Assembly: GCF_041477585.1 (NCBI RefSeq)
Contig: NZ_JBGNYA010000001.1
Location: 310,001 to 374,000 of the forward strand
Reading direction: 5' to 3'
DNA length: 64,000 nt
DNA from: Halobellus sp. MBLA0158
Lineage (GTDB): Archaea; Halobacteriota; Halobacteria; Halobacteriales; Haloferacaceae
Both the position numbers and the translations under genes were made by a program. The stretch's first letter is position 1, and the number at the start of each line of letters is the position of its first letter. The notes beneath the pieces were generated by a model, which had not been told where the DNA came from, did no database searches, and saw only the letters and a list, made by a program, of their open reading frames with translations. This document shows positions 26,061 to 34,629 of the stretch, piece after piece.

Positions 26061-26182
26061 GCCGCGTTTCGGTGAATATTGCGGCCCCGAAAACATATTT
26101 TGTAGTGATTCGCCGACGTGGGAGTGATGTTTTCGAACGGCGGACCTGCGGCGGAATCGACCACGCGGGAAGTGACGGACGG

Positions 26183-26914
26183 ATGAGCGGGGCGGTCTAC
26201 GGAGCGATGGCGACCGCCGCCGTCCTCGGGGCGACCCACGCGGTCGAGCCGGATCACGTGGCCGGCATCTCCTCGCTCACGAGCCGCTACGGCGACTCCC
26301 GGCTCTCGGCGCTGGCGGGCGCGTGCTTCAGCCTCGGGCACGTCGCGCTCGTCGTCTGCTGGCTCGGCGTCGGCTATCTCCTCCTGGGACGGACCTCCTT
26401 CCCCGCCGTCCTCGACGCCGTCGGCACGGTCGGCGTGGTGGCCCTGCTCGGCGCGCTCGGGATCGGGACGGCCTGGAGCGGGCTCCGCTCGCTGCGTCGC
26501 GGCCGCGACCACGACCACGGCGAGGGGGCACACGACCACGACGGCGCCCACAGCCACTTCCACGTCCACGGGCGCTGGGGACACACCCACGCCCACGCCC
26601 GGACCGACCACGACCACGGCGTCCGAACGTACCTCCGGACGGGCCTGGTCGGCGCGCTCTTTACGCTCTCGCCGCCGATGTCGATGATACTCTTCGCGTC
26701 GACCCTGTTTCCCGCGCACGGCGCCGACGTCGTCGCGCTCTCGGTCGGCGCCTACGCCGTCGCGATCGTCGGCACGATGAGCCTCGTCGGCGCCGGCGTC
26801 GGGACGCTCTTCGGACTCGTGAGCGTCGACGCCCGGACCGCAGGGATCGCGCGGACGCTCGCCGGCGTGCTGATCACCGCCGTCGCGGCGTGGGTGGGGC
26901 TCGGGCTGTTCTAA
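26183..26914 (+). CDS. Nickel/cobalt permease (UreH/NiCoT-like)
   Basis: Membrane protein of 243 residues, predicted six helices. The first helix carries HAVEPDHVAGISSL, the His/Asp metal signature of NiCoT and UreH transporters. A His-rich loop (DHDHGEGAHDHDGAHSH and following) lies in the middle, and a second signature region FTLSPPMSMILFAS follows. Start ATG 26183 is preferred; the frame is open further upstream without conserved sequence. It is transcribed divergently from the urease operon and very likely supplies nickel for it. Confidence 0.85.
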   Translation: MSGAVYGAMATAAVLGATHAVEPDHVAGISSLTSRYGDSRLSALAGACFSLGHVALVVCWLGVGYLLLGRTSFPAVLDAVGTVGVVALLGALGIGTAWSGLRSLRRGRDHDHGEGAHDHDGAHSHFHVHGRWGHTHAHARTDHDHGVRTYLRTGLVGALFTLSPPMSMILFASTLFPAHGADVVALSVGAYAVAIVGTMSLVGAGVGTLFGLVSVDARTAGIARTLAGVLITAVAAWVGLGLF

Positions 26915-27019
26915 GCCCGGAGGGGCCGTGCCGACGCCCTCCGTCGATTCTCGTCGACGCCACACGGGATCGAGGCGGCGTGTGAAACACTCTTGTGAGT
27001 CGGTGCAGAATCCCCGCGT

Positions 27020-27289
27020 ATGGCCCGAGAACTGCTCCAGGAGGCGAGCGATCGACTCCGCGAGGCCGCCGAGGCCGCGAGCGGCGACGCACAGCAGCGC
27101 ATCTACGACCAGTCGGACGCGATCGCGACGCTGGCGACGCGCGACCGCGGTCCCGACCACGGGCGGCTGGCCCGCCACATGAACGCGCTCGGCGAACTGG
27201 CCGACGACACCGAGGGCGAGGTCCGCGAGGCCGTCGTCGAGGCGCGCGAGAAGCTCTCGACGTTCCGCGAGGGCGTCGAGGGCGTCTGA
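27020..27289 (+). CDS. Small helical haloarchaeal protein, unknown function
   Basis: Protein of 89 residues made of three predicted helices (MARELLQEASDRLREAAEAASG, DAQQRIYDQSDAIATLATR, ARHMNALGELADDTEGEVREAVVEAREKL). It is cytosolic, strongly acidic and without cysteine. The layout is shared by a conserved haloarchaeal family of unknown role. It is a single gene with neighbours on both sides oriented independently. Confidence 0.7.
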   Translation: MARELLQEASDRLREAAEAASGDAQQRIYDQSDAIATLATRDRGPDHGRLARHMNALGELADDTEGEVREAVVEAREKLSTFREGVEGV

Positions 27290-27396
27290 GTCGGATCGGC
27301 GCGGAGCGACGACTGCCGATACCCCTCTATTTCTGGTGGAGATGGCGCCTGAGACGACGAGTGACGACCGCGGCGTGAGAAATCGGCCCGGCGAGA

Positions 27397-28008
27397 TCAG
27401 CAGACGTTCTTCGGCTTGATGCCCATCGACTGGAGCGTCTCGACGTAGTCGTCGTAGGCGGCCTCGATCACGGCGTCGGCCGCGTCCCCGGCCAGGTCCC
27501 AGTCGTCGCCGTCGCAGGCCGCATCGAGCGCCTCGGCGACGCGGTCGCGTTCGGATTCGAGGTCCGAGCGGAGCCCGCGGAAGTCGTTCGCGGCCATCGG
27601 ATCGGCGTCGCCGACGAAGAAGCCGACCATCTGACCGACGTACTCCAGGGACACCAGGTAGCGACCGAGGAGGCCGCCCAGGCGCTCCGGCGTCGACTCG
27701 AAGCCGTCGAGGGCGTCGTACAGCGGCGCGGACTCGTCGAGCGAGGGGTCGTCGGCGACGGATTCGGCGTGCTCGCGGGCGGCCGCGGCGAGGTCCGCGT
27801 AGAGCGATCGGACGTCGGCGTCGCCGTCGTCGGCCCAGTCGTCGAGGACCGACGCGAGCGCGAGGGCGTCCGCGGCCGCGGCCGCGCGGACGCTGTCGCC
27901 GTCCATCTCGCCCGCGGTGAGCGCGTACATCGCCTTCGAGGAACCCAGCCGCGAGAAGGCCGTCTCGTGGTCGTCTCGGAGCGCCGCTTCGAGGTCGGAA
28001 GCGTTCAT
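27397..28008 (-). CDS. Ferritin-like/rubrerythrin-type haloarchaeal protein (often named antitermination protein)
   Basis: Helical protein of 203 residues starting MNASDLEAALRDDHETAFSRLGSSKAMYALT and ending QSMGIKPKNVC with a terminal Cys. It resembles a haloarchaeal family annotated as rubrerythrin-related or as transcription antitermination protein, with the recurring segments ERLGGLLGRYLVSLEYVGQMVGFFVGDADP. Di-iron ligands of true rubrerythrins are not evident, so iron binding is doubtful. A much longer open frame upstream only mirrors the gene on the other strand. Confidence 0.65.
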   Translation of the reverse strand: MNASDLEAALRDDHETAFSRLGSSKAMYALTAGEMDGDSVRAAAAADALALASVLDDWADDGDADVRSLYADLAAAAREHAESVADDPSLDESAPLYDALDGFESTPERLGGLLGRYLVSLEYVGQMVGFFVGDADPMAANDFRGLRSDLESERDRVAEALDAACDGDDWDLAGDAADAVIEAAYDDYVETLQSMGIKPKNVC

Positions 28009-28062
28009 ATCCGCCAGATGCGCGCCGACGCGCTTGTAGCCATCGACACCGCCCGAACACCT

Positions 28063-29682
28063 ATGCCGCCGCGTCGAGACGTGCCGGGCGTGAAGCCCTC
28101 CACCGCCCTCCGGACCGGCTGGCGGGCGCTCGCCGAGCGCTCGGCGTCGGTCCTCCCGCTCTATCTGCTCGCGAGCGGGCTGTACGGTATCGCGCGCGTC
28201 CCGCTGCTCGTGGCCGGCTTGGTCGCCCTCTGGATCGCCGGCGCGAGCGGTCGTCTGGATCCGTTCGTCGAGGTGCTGCGCCGGAGTCAACGCGAGGCGA
28301 GCGGCGATGCGGCCGGCTCCGACCCGTTCGCCTCGGGGACCGTGAATCCCGACCAGCTCGGACCGGGGTTCGGCGACGCGGTCGGGAACCTCCTCACGCC
28401 CGAGATCGTCGCGCTCCTGGCGCTCGGCGCGCTCGGCGCAGTCGTCCTCGGCATCGTCGCCTCCGCGGTCGGGAGCGCGGTCGCGGTCGGCGGCATCGCC
28501 GGCCTCCTCCGTGGCGACGACGGCGTCCGCGCGGGGGTCGACGGCGCCGCGGCGTACTGGCGCTCGATCCTCGGCGTTCGCGTCCTCCTCCTTCTCGCCC
28601 TCGCGGTCGTGGTCGTCCCGCTGGGGAGCGTCGTCGCCGGCGTCGCGAGCGCGGTCCTCGGCGCGGCCGCGTCGGCGAGCGGGGCCGGGGCCGCGCCGTC
28701 CGTCGGGGGGTCGGTCGCCGCTGCCGGGATCGCCGTCCTGGGCGCGCTCGTCGGCGCGGTGCTCGTCCTCGTGGTCGTGCTGCTCTTCGCCTTCGCGGAG
28801 CAGGCGGTCGTCGTCGACGACGCGGGCGCCCTGGCGGCGGTCCGCCGGAGCGTCCGGTTCCCCCTCGACCGGCCGACGGCGTTCCTCGGCTACGTCGCCG
28901 TCGCGTTCGGCGCGCTCGTCGTCAGCGTGACGGTCGCGGTCGCGGGGTCGCTGACCGGCACGGCGCGACTGACGGGGCTCGTGGGCGCGATCGCGCTCCC
29001 GCCGATCGTCGACGGGTACAAGACCTCGGTGTACGCCGAGACCGCGCTCCCGGACGATCCGAATCCGACGCCGCTGGACGAGCGGGCGCGGGCGGCGTTC
29101 CTCGGCGGCCTCCGTGAGGTCGGAGCGTTCGTCCGCGACCACCCCGTCGCGAACCTCGCGGCGCTCGCCTGCATCCTCGCCGGCGGCGCGATCGGCTGGG
29201 TCGCGACCTCCTCGTTCGGCGTGACGCTGCCCGTCGGCAGCGACGTCGGCGACGTCTTCGCCGGCGGGCCGCTGGGGCCCGTCGGGACGGCCGTGAACCT
29301 CGCGGTCAACAACTGGCTCGTCGCGGCCGACCTCGCGTATAGCGGGCTGGCCGCGGGCGTGCCCGCGGTCGTGAGCCTCGGCTTCAACGGCCTGCTCGTC
29401 GGCGCCGTCGGCGGCGTGTTCGATCCGACGGCGTTCGCGGCGCTGGTGGCGCCCCACGGCGTCGTCGAAGTCCCCGCACTCGTCGTCGGCGGGGGGCTCG
29501 GCCTCCACCTCGGCGCCGTCGTCCTCGGCGCGTTCCGGGGTCGGCGCGGCGCCGACGACGTCGTCGACGCGGTGCGCTTGGCCTACCGCGTGCTCCTCGG
29601 ACTGGCGCCGCTGTTCGTCGTTGCCGGACTCATCGAGGCGTTCCTCACGCCGGCGATCGCGGCGCTGGTGCTCGGCGGGTGA
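28063..29682 (+). CDS. Multispanning membrane protein with C-terminal SpoIIM-like (stage II sporulation protein M) domain
   Basis: Protein of 539 residues with 10-12 hydrophobic segments. The N-terminal half (TALRTGWRALAERSASVLPLYLLASGLYGIARVPLLV and later AVVVDDAGALAAVRRSVRFPLDRPTAFLGYVA) resembles haloarchaeal DUF7847-type regions related to glycerophosphodiester-membrane domains. The C-terminal half (AVNNWLVAADLAYSGLAAGVPAVVSLGFNGLLVGAV) matches SpoIIM/DUF95 proteins. Start ATG 28063 is used; a GTG at 28081 would also fit. The function in archaea is unknown; it may organise the membrane or secretion. Confidence 0.7.
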   Translation: MPPRRDVPGVKPSTALRTGWRALAERSASVLPLYLLASGLYGIARVPLLVAGLVALWIAGASGRLDPFVEVLRRSQREASGDAAGSDPFASGTVNPDQLGPGFGDAVGNLLTPEIVALLALGALGAVVLGIVASAVGSAVAVGGIAGLLRGDDGVRAGVDGAAAYWRSILGVRVLLLLALAVVVVPLGSVVAGVASAVLGAAASASGAGAAPSVGGSVAAAGIAVLGALVGAVLVLVVVLLFAFAEQAVVVDDAGALAAVRRSVRFPLDRPTAFLGYVAVAFGALVVSVTVAVAGSLTGTARLTGLVGAIALPPIVDGYKTSVYAETALPDDPNPTPLDERARAAFLGGLREVGAFVRDHPVANLAALACILAGGAIGWVATSSFGVTLPVGSDVGDVFAGGPLGPVGTAVNLAVNNWLVAADLAYSGLAAGVPAVVSLGFNGLLVGAVGGVFDPTAFAALVAPHGVVEVPALVVGGGLGLHLGAVVLGAFRGRRGADDVVDAVRLAYRVLLGLAPLFVVAGLIEAFLTPAIAALVLGG

Positions 29683-29710
29683 AAGAAACGGAAAATCGGA
29701 GTCGGCCGCG

Positions 29711-30577
29711 TTACTCGGCGTCGCCGGTCTCGATCGGGGCGCCGACGAGGTTGCCCCACTCGGTCCAGGAACCGTCGTAGTTGATGGTGTCCTCGTAGCC
29801 GAGCAGTTCGTGGAGCGCGAACCAGGCGACCGAGGAGCGCTCGCCGATGCGGCAGTAGGCGACGGTCGTCCCCTCGCCGTCGATGCCGTGTTCGGCGTAG
29901 AGCTCTTGGAGCTCCTCTCGGGTCTTGAACGTGCCGTCGTCGTTCGTGACGGCGGCCCACGAGATGTTCTGTGCGCCGGGGATGTGGCCGCCGCGCTGGG
30001 CCGTCTCCTGCAGTCCCGGCGGGGCGAGGATGTCGCCGCGGAACTCCTCGGGCGAGCGCACGTCGACGAGCGGAATGCCGCGCTCGACGGCGTTCTCGAC
30101 GTCCTCGCGGTACGCGCGGATGGACTCGCGCGGGCCGGAGGCCGTGTACTCGACGGCGGGGAAGTCAGGGACCTCGTCCGTCGTCGGATAGTCGTTGTCG
30201 ATCCAGTAGTCGCGGCCGCCGTCGAGGAGCTTGACGTCTTCGTGGCCGTAGTACTTGAACTGCCAGTAGGTGTAGGCGGCGAACCAGTTGGAGTTGTCGC
30301 CGTACAGCACAACCGTGGAGTCCTCGGAGATGCCATGGCTGCCCAGCAGCTCCTCGAAGTCGTCCTTGTCGAGGATGTCGCGGTTGGTCTGGTCCTGAAG
30401 CTGGCTCTCCCAGTTGAAGCCGATCGCGCCGGGCGCGTGACCCTCGTCGTACGCCTCGGTGTCGACGTCGACTTCCACCAGTCGATAGTCGGAGTCGTCG
30501 CTCTGGAACTCGTCGAGGTGCTCTTCTACCCACTCCGGGGAGACGAGCACGTCTTTCGCGTAGCCGTCGTCTGTCAT
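29711..30577 (-). CDS. tssA: Thiosulfate sulfurtransferase, two rhodanese domains
   Basis: Protein of 288 residues with an inactive N-terminal rhodanese domain (LYGDNSNWFA in place of the active loop) and an active C-terminal one with C242 in YCRIGERSS, the CRxGxR loop that favours thiosulfate. It moves sulfane sulfur to cyanide or to thiol acceptors. The start ATG 30577 follows a TATA box by 24-33 nt; the frame extends upstream without support. It diverges from a second sulfurtransferase gene, the usual haloarchaeal pair. Confidence 0.94.
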   Translation of the reverse strand: MTDDGYAKDVLVSPEWVEEHLDEFQSDDSDYRLVEVDVDTEAYDEGHAPGAIGFNWESQLQDQTNRDILDKDDFEELLGSHGISEDSTVVLYGDNSNWFAAYTYWQFKYYGHEDVKLLDGGRDYWIDNDYPTTDEVPDFPAVEYTASGPRESIRAYREDVENAVERGIPLVDVRSPEEFRGDILAPPGLQETAQRGGHIPGAQNISWAAVTNDDGTFKTREELQELYAEHGIDGEGTTVAYCRIGERSSVAWFALHELLGYEDTINYDGSWTEWGNLVGAPIETGDAE

Positions 30578-30600
30578 TGCGTTTCCCCAATAGACCCCAT

Positions 30601-30610
30601 CCCGTATAAT
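30601..30610 (-). promoter_or_regulatory. TATA-like box for tssA (ATTATACGGG on the minus strand)
   Basis: The complement of 30601-30610 reads ATTATACGGG and sits 24-33 nt before the tssA start, fitting a leaderless promoter and supporting that start over the longer frame. Confidence 0.5.
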
Positions 30611-30818
30611 CCTCACATCTACGGCGCGTACTGCCCATCCTCCCACTATCCAGAAAATGTTGCCGGTTCAATCGCACGTGTGGGAGACTGCGGGCGCGAC
30701 GACGAGACGGGGGCCGCGTTCCGAGCACATTCCCGGCAATATAATCTTGTTTCTCTGACACCGACGTCTCGCGGCCGGATCGGCCACGTTGAAGGCCCGG
30801 CTTCCCGAACCCACGGAT

Positions 30819-31625
30819 ATGTACGAGAACGTCGTCGTGTCGGCCGCGTGGCTGGCCGAGCGGCTCGGAGACGAGGACACGAGCGTGATCGACGTCCGCG
30901 ACGGCTGGGAGTTCGACGGCATCGGCCACGTTCCGGGTGCAGTGAACGTCCCGTTCGAGGAGTTCCGCAGCGAGGCCGGCGACGAGGGGATGCTCCCCGG
31001 CGCGGAGCCCTGGGAGCGACTCCTCTCGGCGGCGGGCGTCGGGCCCGAGGACCACCTCGTCGCCTACGACGACACCCACGGCGTCTTCGCGGCGCGCTTC
31101 CTCGTGACCGCCGAGCTGTACGGCCATCCGATCGAGAAACTGCACCTGCTCGACGGCGACTACAGCGCGTGGAACCGGGAGCGCGAGACCACCTCGGAGT
31201 CGCCGTCGTCCGAGCCGACGGAGTACGCCGTCCGGGAGCCCGAGCGCTCGCCGCTCGTCGACTACGAGACCGTCCGGGACGCCCTGGACGACGAGGGAAT
31301 CGTGATCGTCGACACCCGCGATCCGCGGGAGTTCGCGGAGGGCCACCTCCCCGGCGCGGTCAACGTCGACTGGCGCGAGCTCGTCGACGACGAGACGCGC
31401 GGGCTGAAGCCCGAGGCCGACCTCCGGGAGATCCTCGAAGCCGCCGGGATTGTCCCCGACGCTCACATTCTTCTGTACTGCAACACCGCGCGCCGGATCA
31501 GCCACACCTACGTCGTCCTGCGGTCGCTCGGCTACGAGGACGTCGGCTTCTACGAGGGGAGCCTCACGGAGTGGACAGAGCGCGGCGGCCCCGTCGAGAC
31601 GGGGAGCGAAACGGAATCGGAGTAG
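30819..31625 (+). CDS. tssB: Sulfurtransferase, two rhodanese domains
   Basis: Protein of 268 residues. The N-terminal rhodanese domain lacks the catalytic Cys (AYDDTHGVF at the loop) and the C-terminal domain has C221 in LYCNTARRISH, an active loop different from the CRIGERS of its divergent partner. The two may therefore use different sulfur donors or acceptors. The pair is typical of haloarchaea and may serve sulfur trafficking for tRNA thiolation or Fe-S assembly. ATG 30819 is the chosen start; the frame begins 10 codons earlier at a TTG without support. Confidence 0.93.
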   Translation: MYENVVVSAAWLAERLGDEDTSVIDVRDGWEFDGIGHVPGAVNVPFEEFRSEAGDEGMLPGAEPWERLLSAAGVGPEDHLVAYDDTHGVFAARFLVTAELYGHPIEKLHLLDGDYSAWNRERETTSESPSSEPTEYAVREPERSPLVDYETVRDALDDEGIVIVDTRDPREFAEGHLPGAVNVDWRELVDDETRGLKPEADLREILEAAGIVPDAHILLYCNTARRISHTYVVLRSLGYEDVGFYEGSLTEWTERGGPVETGSETESE

Positions 31626-31677
31626 CGGAGGCGAGGTGCCCCGCGCCGGTCGCTCTCGGCTGTCGCGGGGCGACGGG

Positions 31678-31684
31678 TTTTATT
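31678..31684 (+). promoter_or_regulatory. TATA-like box (TTTTATT) for the zinc-finger gene
   Basis: TTTTATT is placed about 27 nt before ATG 31708, so the zinc-finger gene has its own leaderless promoter rather than depending on the sulfurtransferase transcript. Confidence 0.5.
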
Positions 31685-31707
31685 CGCGCCCCGGCAGAGA
31701 CTGAGGT

Positions 31708-32583
31708 ATGCCGATGCGCCAGCTGCGATCCTGTGACTTCTGCGACGAGGAGGCGACGGGCGTCTACGAGGTCGTCCCTCCGGAGCTGTCGCCGACGGAG
31801 GGCGAACAGCGACGACTCGTGCTCTGCGGGGACTGCCGAGAGACTCTCGAAGGCGTGCTCGCGCCCCTGCTCGCGCGGCTCGGCGTCGAGGGCGAGGCCG
31901 AAGGCGACGAGAACAGAGCAACTCCGGCCGACGAGGACGTCGCGCCGACGGACTCCTTCGCCGACGACGACCCCGGTGGCACGTCGCTGTCCGAGTCCGG
32001 ACAGGGCGGGATTCCGGACCTGCGGGCGGGCGGGAACGAACCGAGTGCGGGCGGAAGCGGCGGAAGCGACGAGAGCGGCGGAAGTGCCGGAAGCGTCGGA
32101 AGCGACGAAGGTGGCGGCGACGGCGAACGCGACGACGGCGACAGCAACAAAAGCGACGACGCCACCGACGGGCACGCGGACGTCGGCCTCGAGATCGACG
32201 CCGCCGACTCGGACGCCGGGCCGGATCGGGTGGTCGACGAGGAAGCGCTCCCGCCGCTCGACGGGAGCGACGCGGCGGCGCCGACAGACGAGGACTCGGA
32301 GTCGAAAGCGGAGTCGGGGCTCGGAGAAGCGGACGAAGCCTCGGCGTCAGAAACGGCGGACGACGGGCCGACCTCGACGGCCGCGCCCGGCGAGGAGCCG
32401 CCGAAGTTCCGGACCGTGATGCGCCTCCTCGGCAACCGGGAGTTCCCCGTCGCCCGCGGCGAGATCGTCGAGCTCGCGACGAGCGCGTACGACCTCGGGG
32501 AGGGAGAGGTCGACGAGATCCTGGCGTACGCCGTCGACCGCGACCTGCTCGAAGACGACGGCGAGACGCTGCGGAAGGCCTGA
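31708..32583 (+). CDS. Zinc-finger protein with long acidic linker and C-terminal helical domain
   Basis: Protein of 291 residues in three parts. Residues 1-60 have a CxxC...CxxC zinc knuckle (C9, C12, C40, C43) in RSCDFCDEEATG and LVLCGDCRE. Residues 61-215 are a low-complexity Asp/Glu/Gly/Ser linker, surely disordered. Residues 216-291 form a compact helical domain, PPKFRTVMRLLGNREFPVARGEIVELATSAYDLGEGEVDEIL, like a winged-helix fold. It may bind nucleic acid or a protein partner through the ends. No known family name is given with confidence. Confidence 0.7.
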   Translation: MPMRQLRSCDFCDEEATGVYEVVPPELSPTEGEQRRLVLCGDCRETLEGVLAPLLARLGVEGEAEGDENRATPADEDVAPTDSFADDDPGGTSLSESGQGGIPDLRAGGNEPSAGGSGGSDESGGSAGSVGSDEGGGDGERDDGDSNKSDDATDGHADVGLEIDAADSDAGPDRVVDEEALPPLDGSDAAAPTDEDSESKAESGLGEADEASASETADDGPTSTAAPGEEPPKFRTVMRLLGNREFPVARGEIVELATSAYDLGEGEVDEILAYAVDRDLLEDDGETLRKA

Positions 32584-32596
32584 TAGTGGTTACTAT
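32583..32596. terminator. Short palindrome ATAGT-GGTT-ACTAT filling a convergent junction
   Basis: ATAGT (32583-32587) and ACTAT (32592-32596) are complementary around GGTT. The palindrome occupies almost the whole gap between the TGA of the zinc-finger gene (32581-32583) and the hisB stop (32600-32602). Its core ATAGTGGTTACT resembles ATAGTGATTACT, the start of the large hairpin at 46797. A bidirectional termination signal is plausible. Confidence 0.4.
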
Positions 32597-32599
32597 GAA

Positions 32600-33217
32600 T
32601 TACAGCGCGCCCTTCGTGCTCGGCGTGTCGCTCCGCCGGGAGTCGATCCGCGTGGCGTCGTCGAGCGCGCGCGCGATCGCCTTGAACAGCGCCTCGACCT
32701 CGTGGTGGGCGTTCTCGCCGTCGACCCCGACGTGCAGCGTCAGCCCGGCGTTCATCGCCAGCGAGTAGGCGAAGTGGCGGGCCATATCGCTCGTGAAGTC
32801 GCCGATCCGGGACTGGGAGAAGGACCCCTCGAACTCGAAGTGCGGCCGCCCGCTGACGTCGACGACGACGTCCGCGACCGCCTCGTCGAGCGGGACCCGC
32901 CGGTCGGCGTAGCGGACGATGCCGCGCTTGTCGCCGAGCGCCTCAGCCAGGGCCTCCCCGAGGACGATCGCGACGTCCTCGACGGTGTGGTGGTCGTCGA
33001 TCTCCAGGTCGCCGTCGCAGCGGACCGTGAGGTCGAAGAGGCCGTGCTTGGCGAACGACTCCAGCATATGGTCGAAGAAGCCGATCCCCGTCTCGACCGC
33101 GCTGTCGCCGTCGCCGTCGACCGCCAGCGTGAGGTCGATCGTCGTCTCGGCCGTCTCGCGGGTGACGGCGGCCTCGCGGGCCGCGGCGTCGCCCTCGTCG
33201 GCGTCGGTGTCGGTCAT
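32600..33217 (-). CDS. hisB: Imidazoleglycerol-phosphate dehydratase
   Basis: Manganese enzyme of 205 residues for the sixth step of histidine synthesis. It has the two metal motifs [12 protein letters not shown] and [11 protein letters not shown], the [17 protein letters not shown] stretch and [21 protein letters not shown]. The N-terminus has a short acidic head. It is transcribed away from hisG, which starts about 110 nt to the right. Confidence 0.97.
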   Translation of the reverse strand: MTDTDADEGDAAAREAAVTRETAETTIDLTLAVDGDGDSAVETGIGFFDHMLESFAKHGLFDLTVRCDGDLEIDDHHTVEDVAIVLGEALAEALGDKRGIVRYADRRVPLDEAVADVVVDVSGRPHFEFEGSFSQSRIGDFTSDMARHFAYSLAMNAGLTLHVGVDGENAHHEVEALFKAIARALDDATRIDSRRSDTPSTKGAL

Positions 33218-33324
33218 ACCGGCGAATCGACGCGCGCGCCTATGATCGTTGTGCCTCTCCCCCGGGGCTGCACGGTGCGCCCGCCGTCCGAAAGTGGTAC
33301 GTCGCGGGCGGGCGAGGCTCAGGT

Positions 33325-34170
33325 ATGCGCATCGCCGTCCCCAACAAGGGCCGCCTGCACGACCCGAGCGTCGACCTGCTGGAACGGGCGGGGCTCCACA
33401 TCGAGAGCGCCGCGGACCGGAAGCTCTACGCCGACACCGTCGACCCCGAGGTGACGGTGCTCTTCGCCCGCGCCGCCGACATCCCGGAGTACGTCGCCGA
33501 CGGCGCCGCCGCGGTGGGGATCACCGGCCGCGATCAGGTCGTCGAGTCGGGCTGTGACCTCGTCGAGCTGGTCGACCTGGAGTTCGGTCGGTGTCGCCTG
33601 GTCCTCGCCGCGCCCGAGGAGGGCGACATCACGTCCCCCGAGGGCCTCGCAGGCGGGAGCGTCGCGACGGAGTTCCCGCGGATCACCCGCGAGTACCTGG
33701 AGCGGGAGGGCATCGACGCCGACGTCGTGGAGGTGACGGGCGCGACCGAACTGACGCCGCACGTCGAGATGGCCGACGCCATCGTCGACATCACCTCGAC
33801 GGGGACGACCCTCCGGATGAACCGCCTGGCCGTGATCGACGAGGTGCTCGACTCCTCGGTCCGGCTGTACGCCCACCCGGACTACGCCGACGACCCCAAG
33901 GTCGAACAGCTGGTGACGGCCTTCGAGTCGGTGCTGGCGGCCGAGGACAAGCGCTACGTGATGATGAACGTCCCCCGCGAGCGCCTCGACGACGTCCGCG
34001 AGGTCATTCCGGGACTGGACGGCCCGACGGTGATGGACGTCGCCGGCGACGACACCGTCGCGGTCCACGTAGTCGTCGACGAGCGCGACGTCTTCGAGGT
34101 CATCAACGACCTCAAGGCGGTCGGCGCCTCGGGGATCCTCGTCACCGAGATCGAGCGGCTCGTGGAGTAA
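33325..34170 (+). CDS. hisG: ATP phosphoribosyltransferase, long form
   Basis: First enzyme of histidine synthesis, 281 residues: joins PRPP and ATP. It starts [23 protein letters not shown], has the phosphate-binding [14 protein letters not shown] and a C-terminal regulatory domain ([27 protein letters not shown]), so it is the long HisG that binds histidine directly. No hisZ partner is needed. It diverges from hisB. Confidence 0.97.
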   Translation: MRIAVPNKGRLHDPSVDLLERAGLHIESAADRKLYADTVDPEVTVLFARAADIPEYVADGAAAVGITGRDQVVESGCDLVELVDLEFGRCRLVLAAPEEGDITSPEGLAGGSVATEFPRITREYLEREGIDADVVEVTGATELTPHVEMADAIVDITSTGTTLRMNRLAVIDEVLDSSVRLYAHPDYADDPKVEQLVTAFESVLAAEDKRYVMMNVPRERLDDVREVIPGLDGPTVMDVAGDDTVAVHVVVDERDVFEVINDLKAVGASGILVTEIERLVE

Positions 34171-34203
34171 ATCGCGGCGCGCCAGAGCGCCCCGCGTGCC
34201 AGA

Positions 34204-34605
34204 TCAGCCGGGCGCGCTCTGGATGATCGCCAGCACGCCGAAGAGGATCGTCCCGAGGATGACGCTGACGACGAAGTGGATCAGCGTGATGTACGCCGAC
34301 AGGCGGCGCGACTCGCCGTAGAGGAGGTAGATCGCGACCCCGTCGAGGGCGATCGCGATGGCGAGCGCCGCAAAGAGGGCCGGCGGGCTGTTCCGCGCGA
34401 ACGCGGCCGCGAGGACGCTCACCACCGCCGGGATCGGGCCGACGACGAACGCGTTGCGGACGGGGACGTCGCCGAGGACGTTGCGGGCGGCGATGTGTGC
34501 CGTCACCGAGAGGAAGATCGCGAAGGACGCGAACGTGCCGGCGATCGCGATCGGGGTCGCGGAGGACGACTGAAGCGGGATCGAGAGCGGAGCGGGAGCT
34601 ACCAT
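34204..34605 (-). CDS. Four-helix membrane protein, unknown function
   Basis: Protein of 133 residues with four predicted membrane helices (IAIAGTFASFAIFLSVTAHIA, AFVVGPIPAVVSVLAAAFA, LFAALAIAIALDGVAIYLLYG, IHFVVSVILGTILFGVLAIIQ). Haloarchaeal relatives are uncharacterised. It lies 24 nt downstream of tbp on the same strand and could share its transcript. An inverted repeat CCAGAGCGC (34182-34190) with GCGCTCTGG (34214-34222) spans its 3' end at the convergent junction with hisG. Confidence 0.7.
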   Translation of the reverse strand: MVAPAPLSIPLQSSSATPIAIAGTFASFAIFLSVTAHIAARNVLGDVPVRNAFVVGPIPAVVSVLAAAFARNSPPALFAALAIAIALDGVAIYLLYGESRRLSAYITLIHFVVSVILGTILFGVLAIIQSAPG

Positions 34606-34629
34606 CGGGCGTGAGACGAAACCGGGGCC

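Larger units (their letters stand above)
25829..26182. promoter_or_regulatory. Divergent promoter region between urease operon and nickel permease
   Basis: This 354-bp AT-rich spacer serves ureB leftward and the permease rightward. It holds a TATA-like TTTATTAAATA for ureB, an ACATATTTTG box near 26095 for the permease, and two inverted repeats listed separately. Both genes start 50-60 nt after the expected transcription start, so both mRNAs seem to carry leaders, in contrast to most promoters in this window. Confidence 0.5.

Noticed and set aside
26072-26182. N-terminal extension of the nickel permease frame by 37 codons
   Set aside because: The extra part has no hydrophobic or conserved sequence and would overlap the TATA-like box near 26095.
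28009-30336. Long minus-strand frame upstream of the ferritin-like gene
   Set aside because: It runs antisense to the SpoIIM-like membrane protein and part of tssA, with a low-complexity Arg/Glu/Asp-rich product. The real minus-strand gene starts at 28008.
34182-34222. Inverted repeat CCAGAGCGC/GCGCTCTGG at the hisG convergent end
   Set aside because: It overlaps the coding end of the membrane-protein gene, is GC-rich, and has no T run, so it was mentioned with that gene but not counted as a separate signal.
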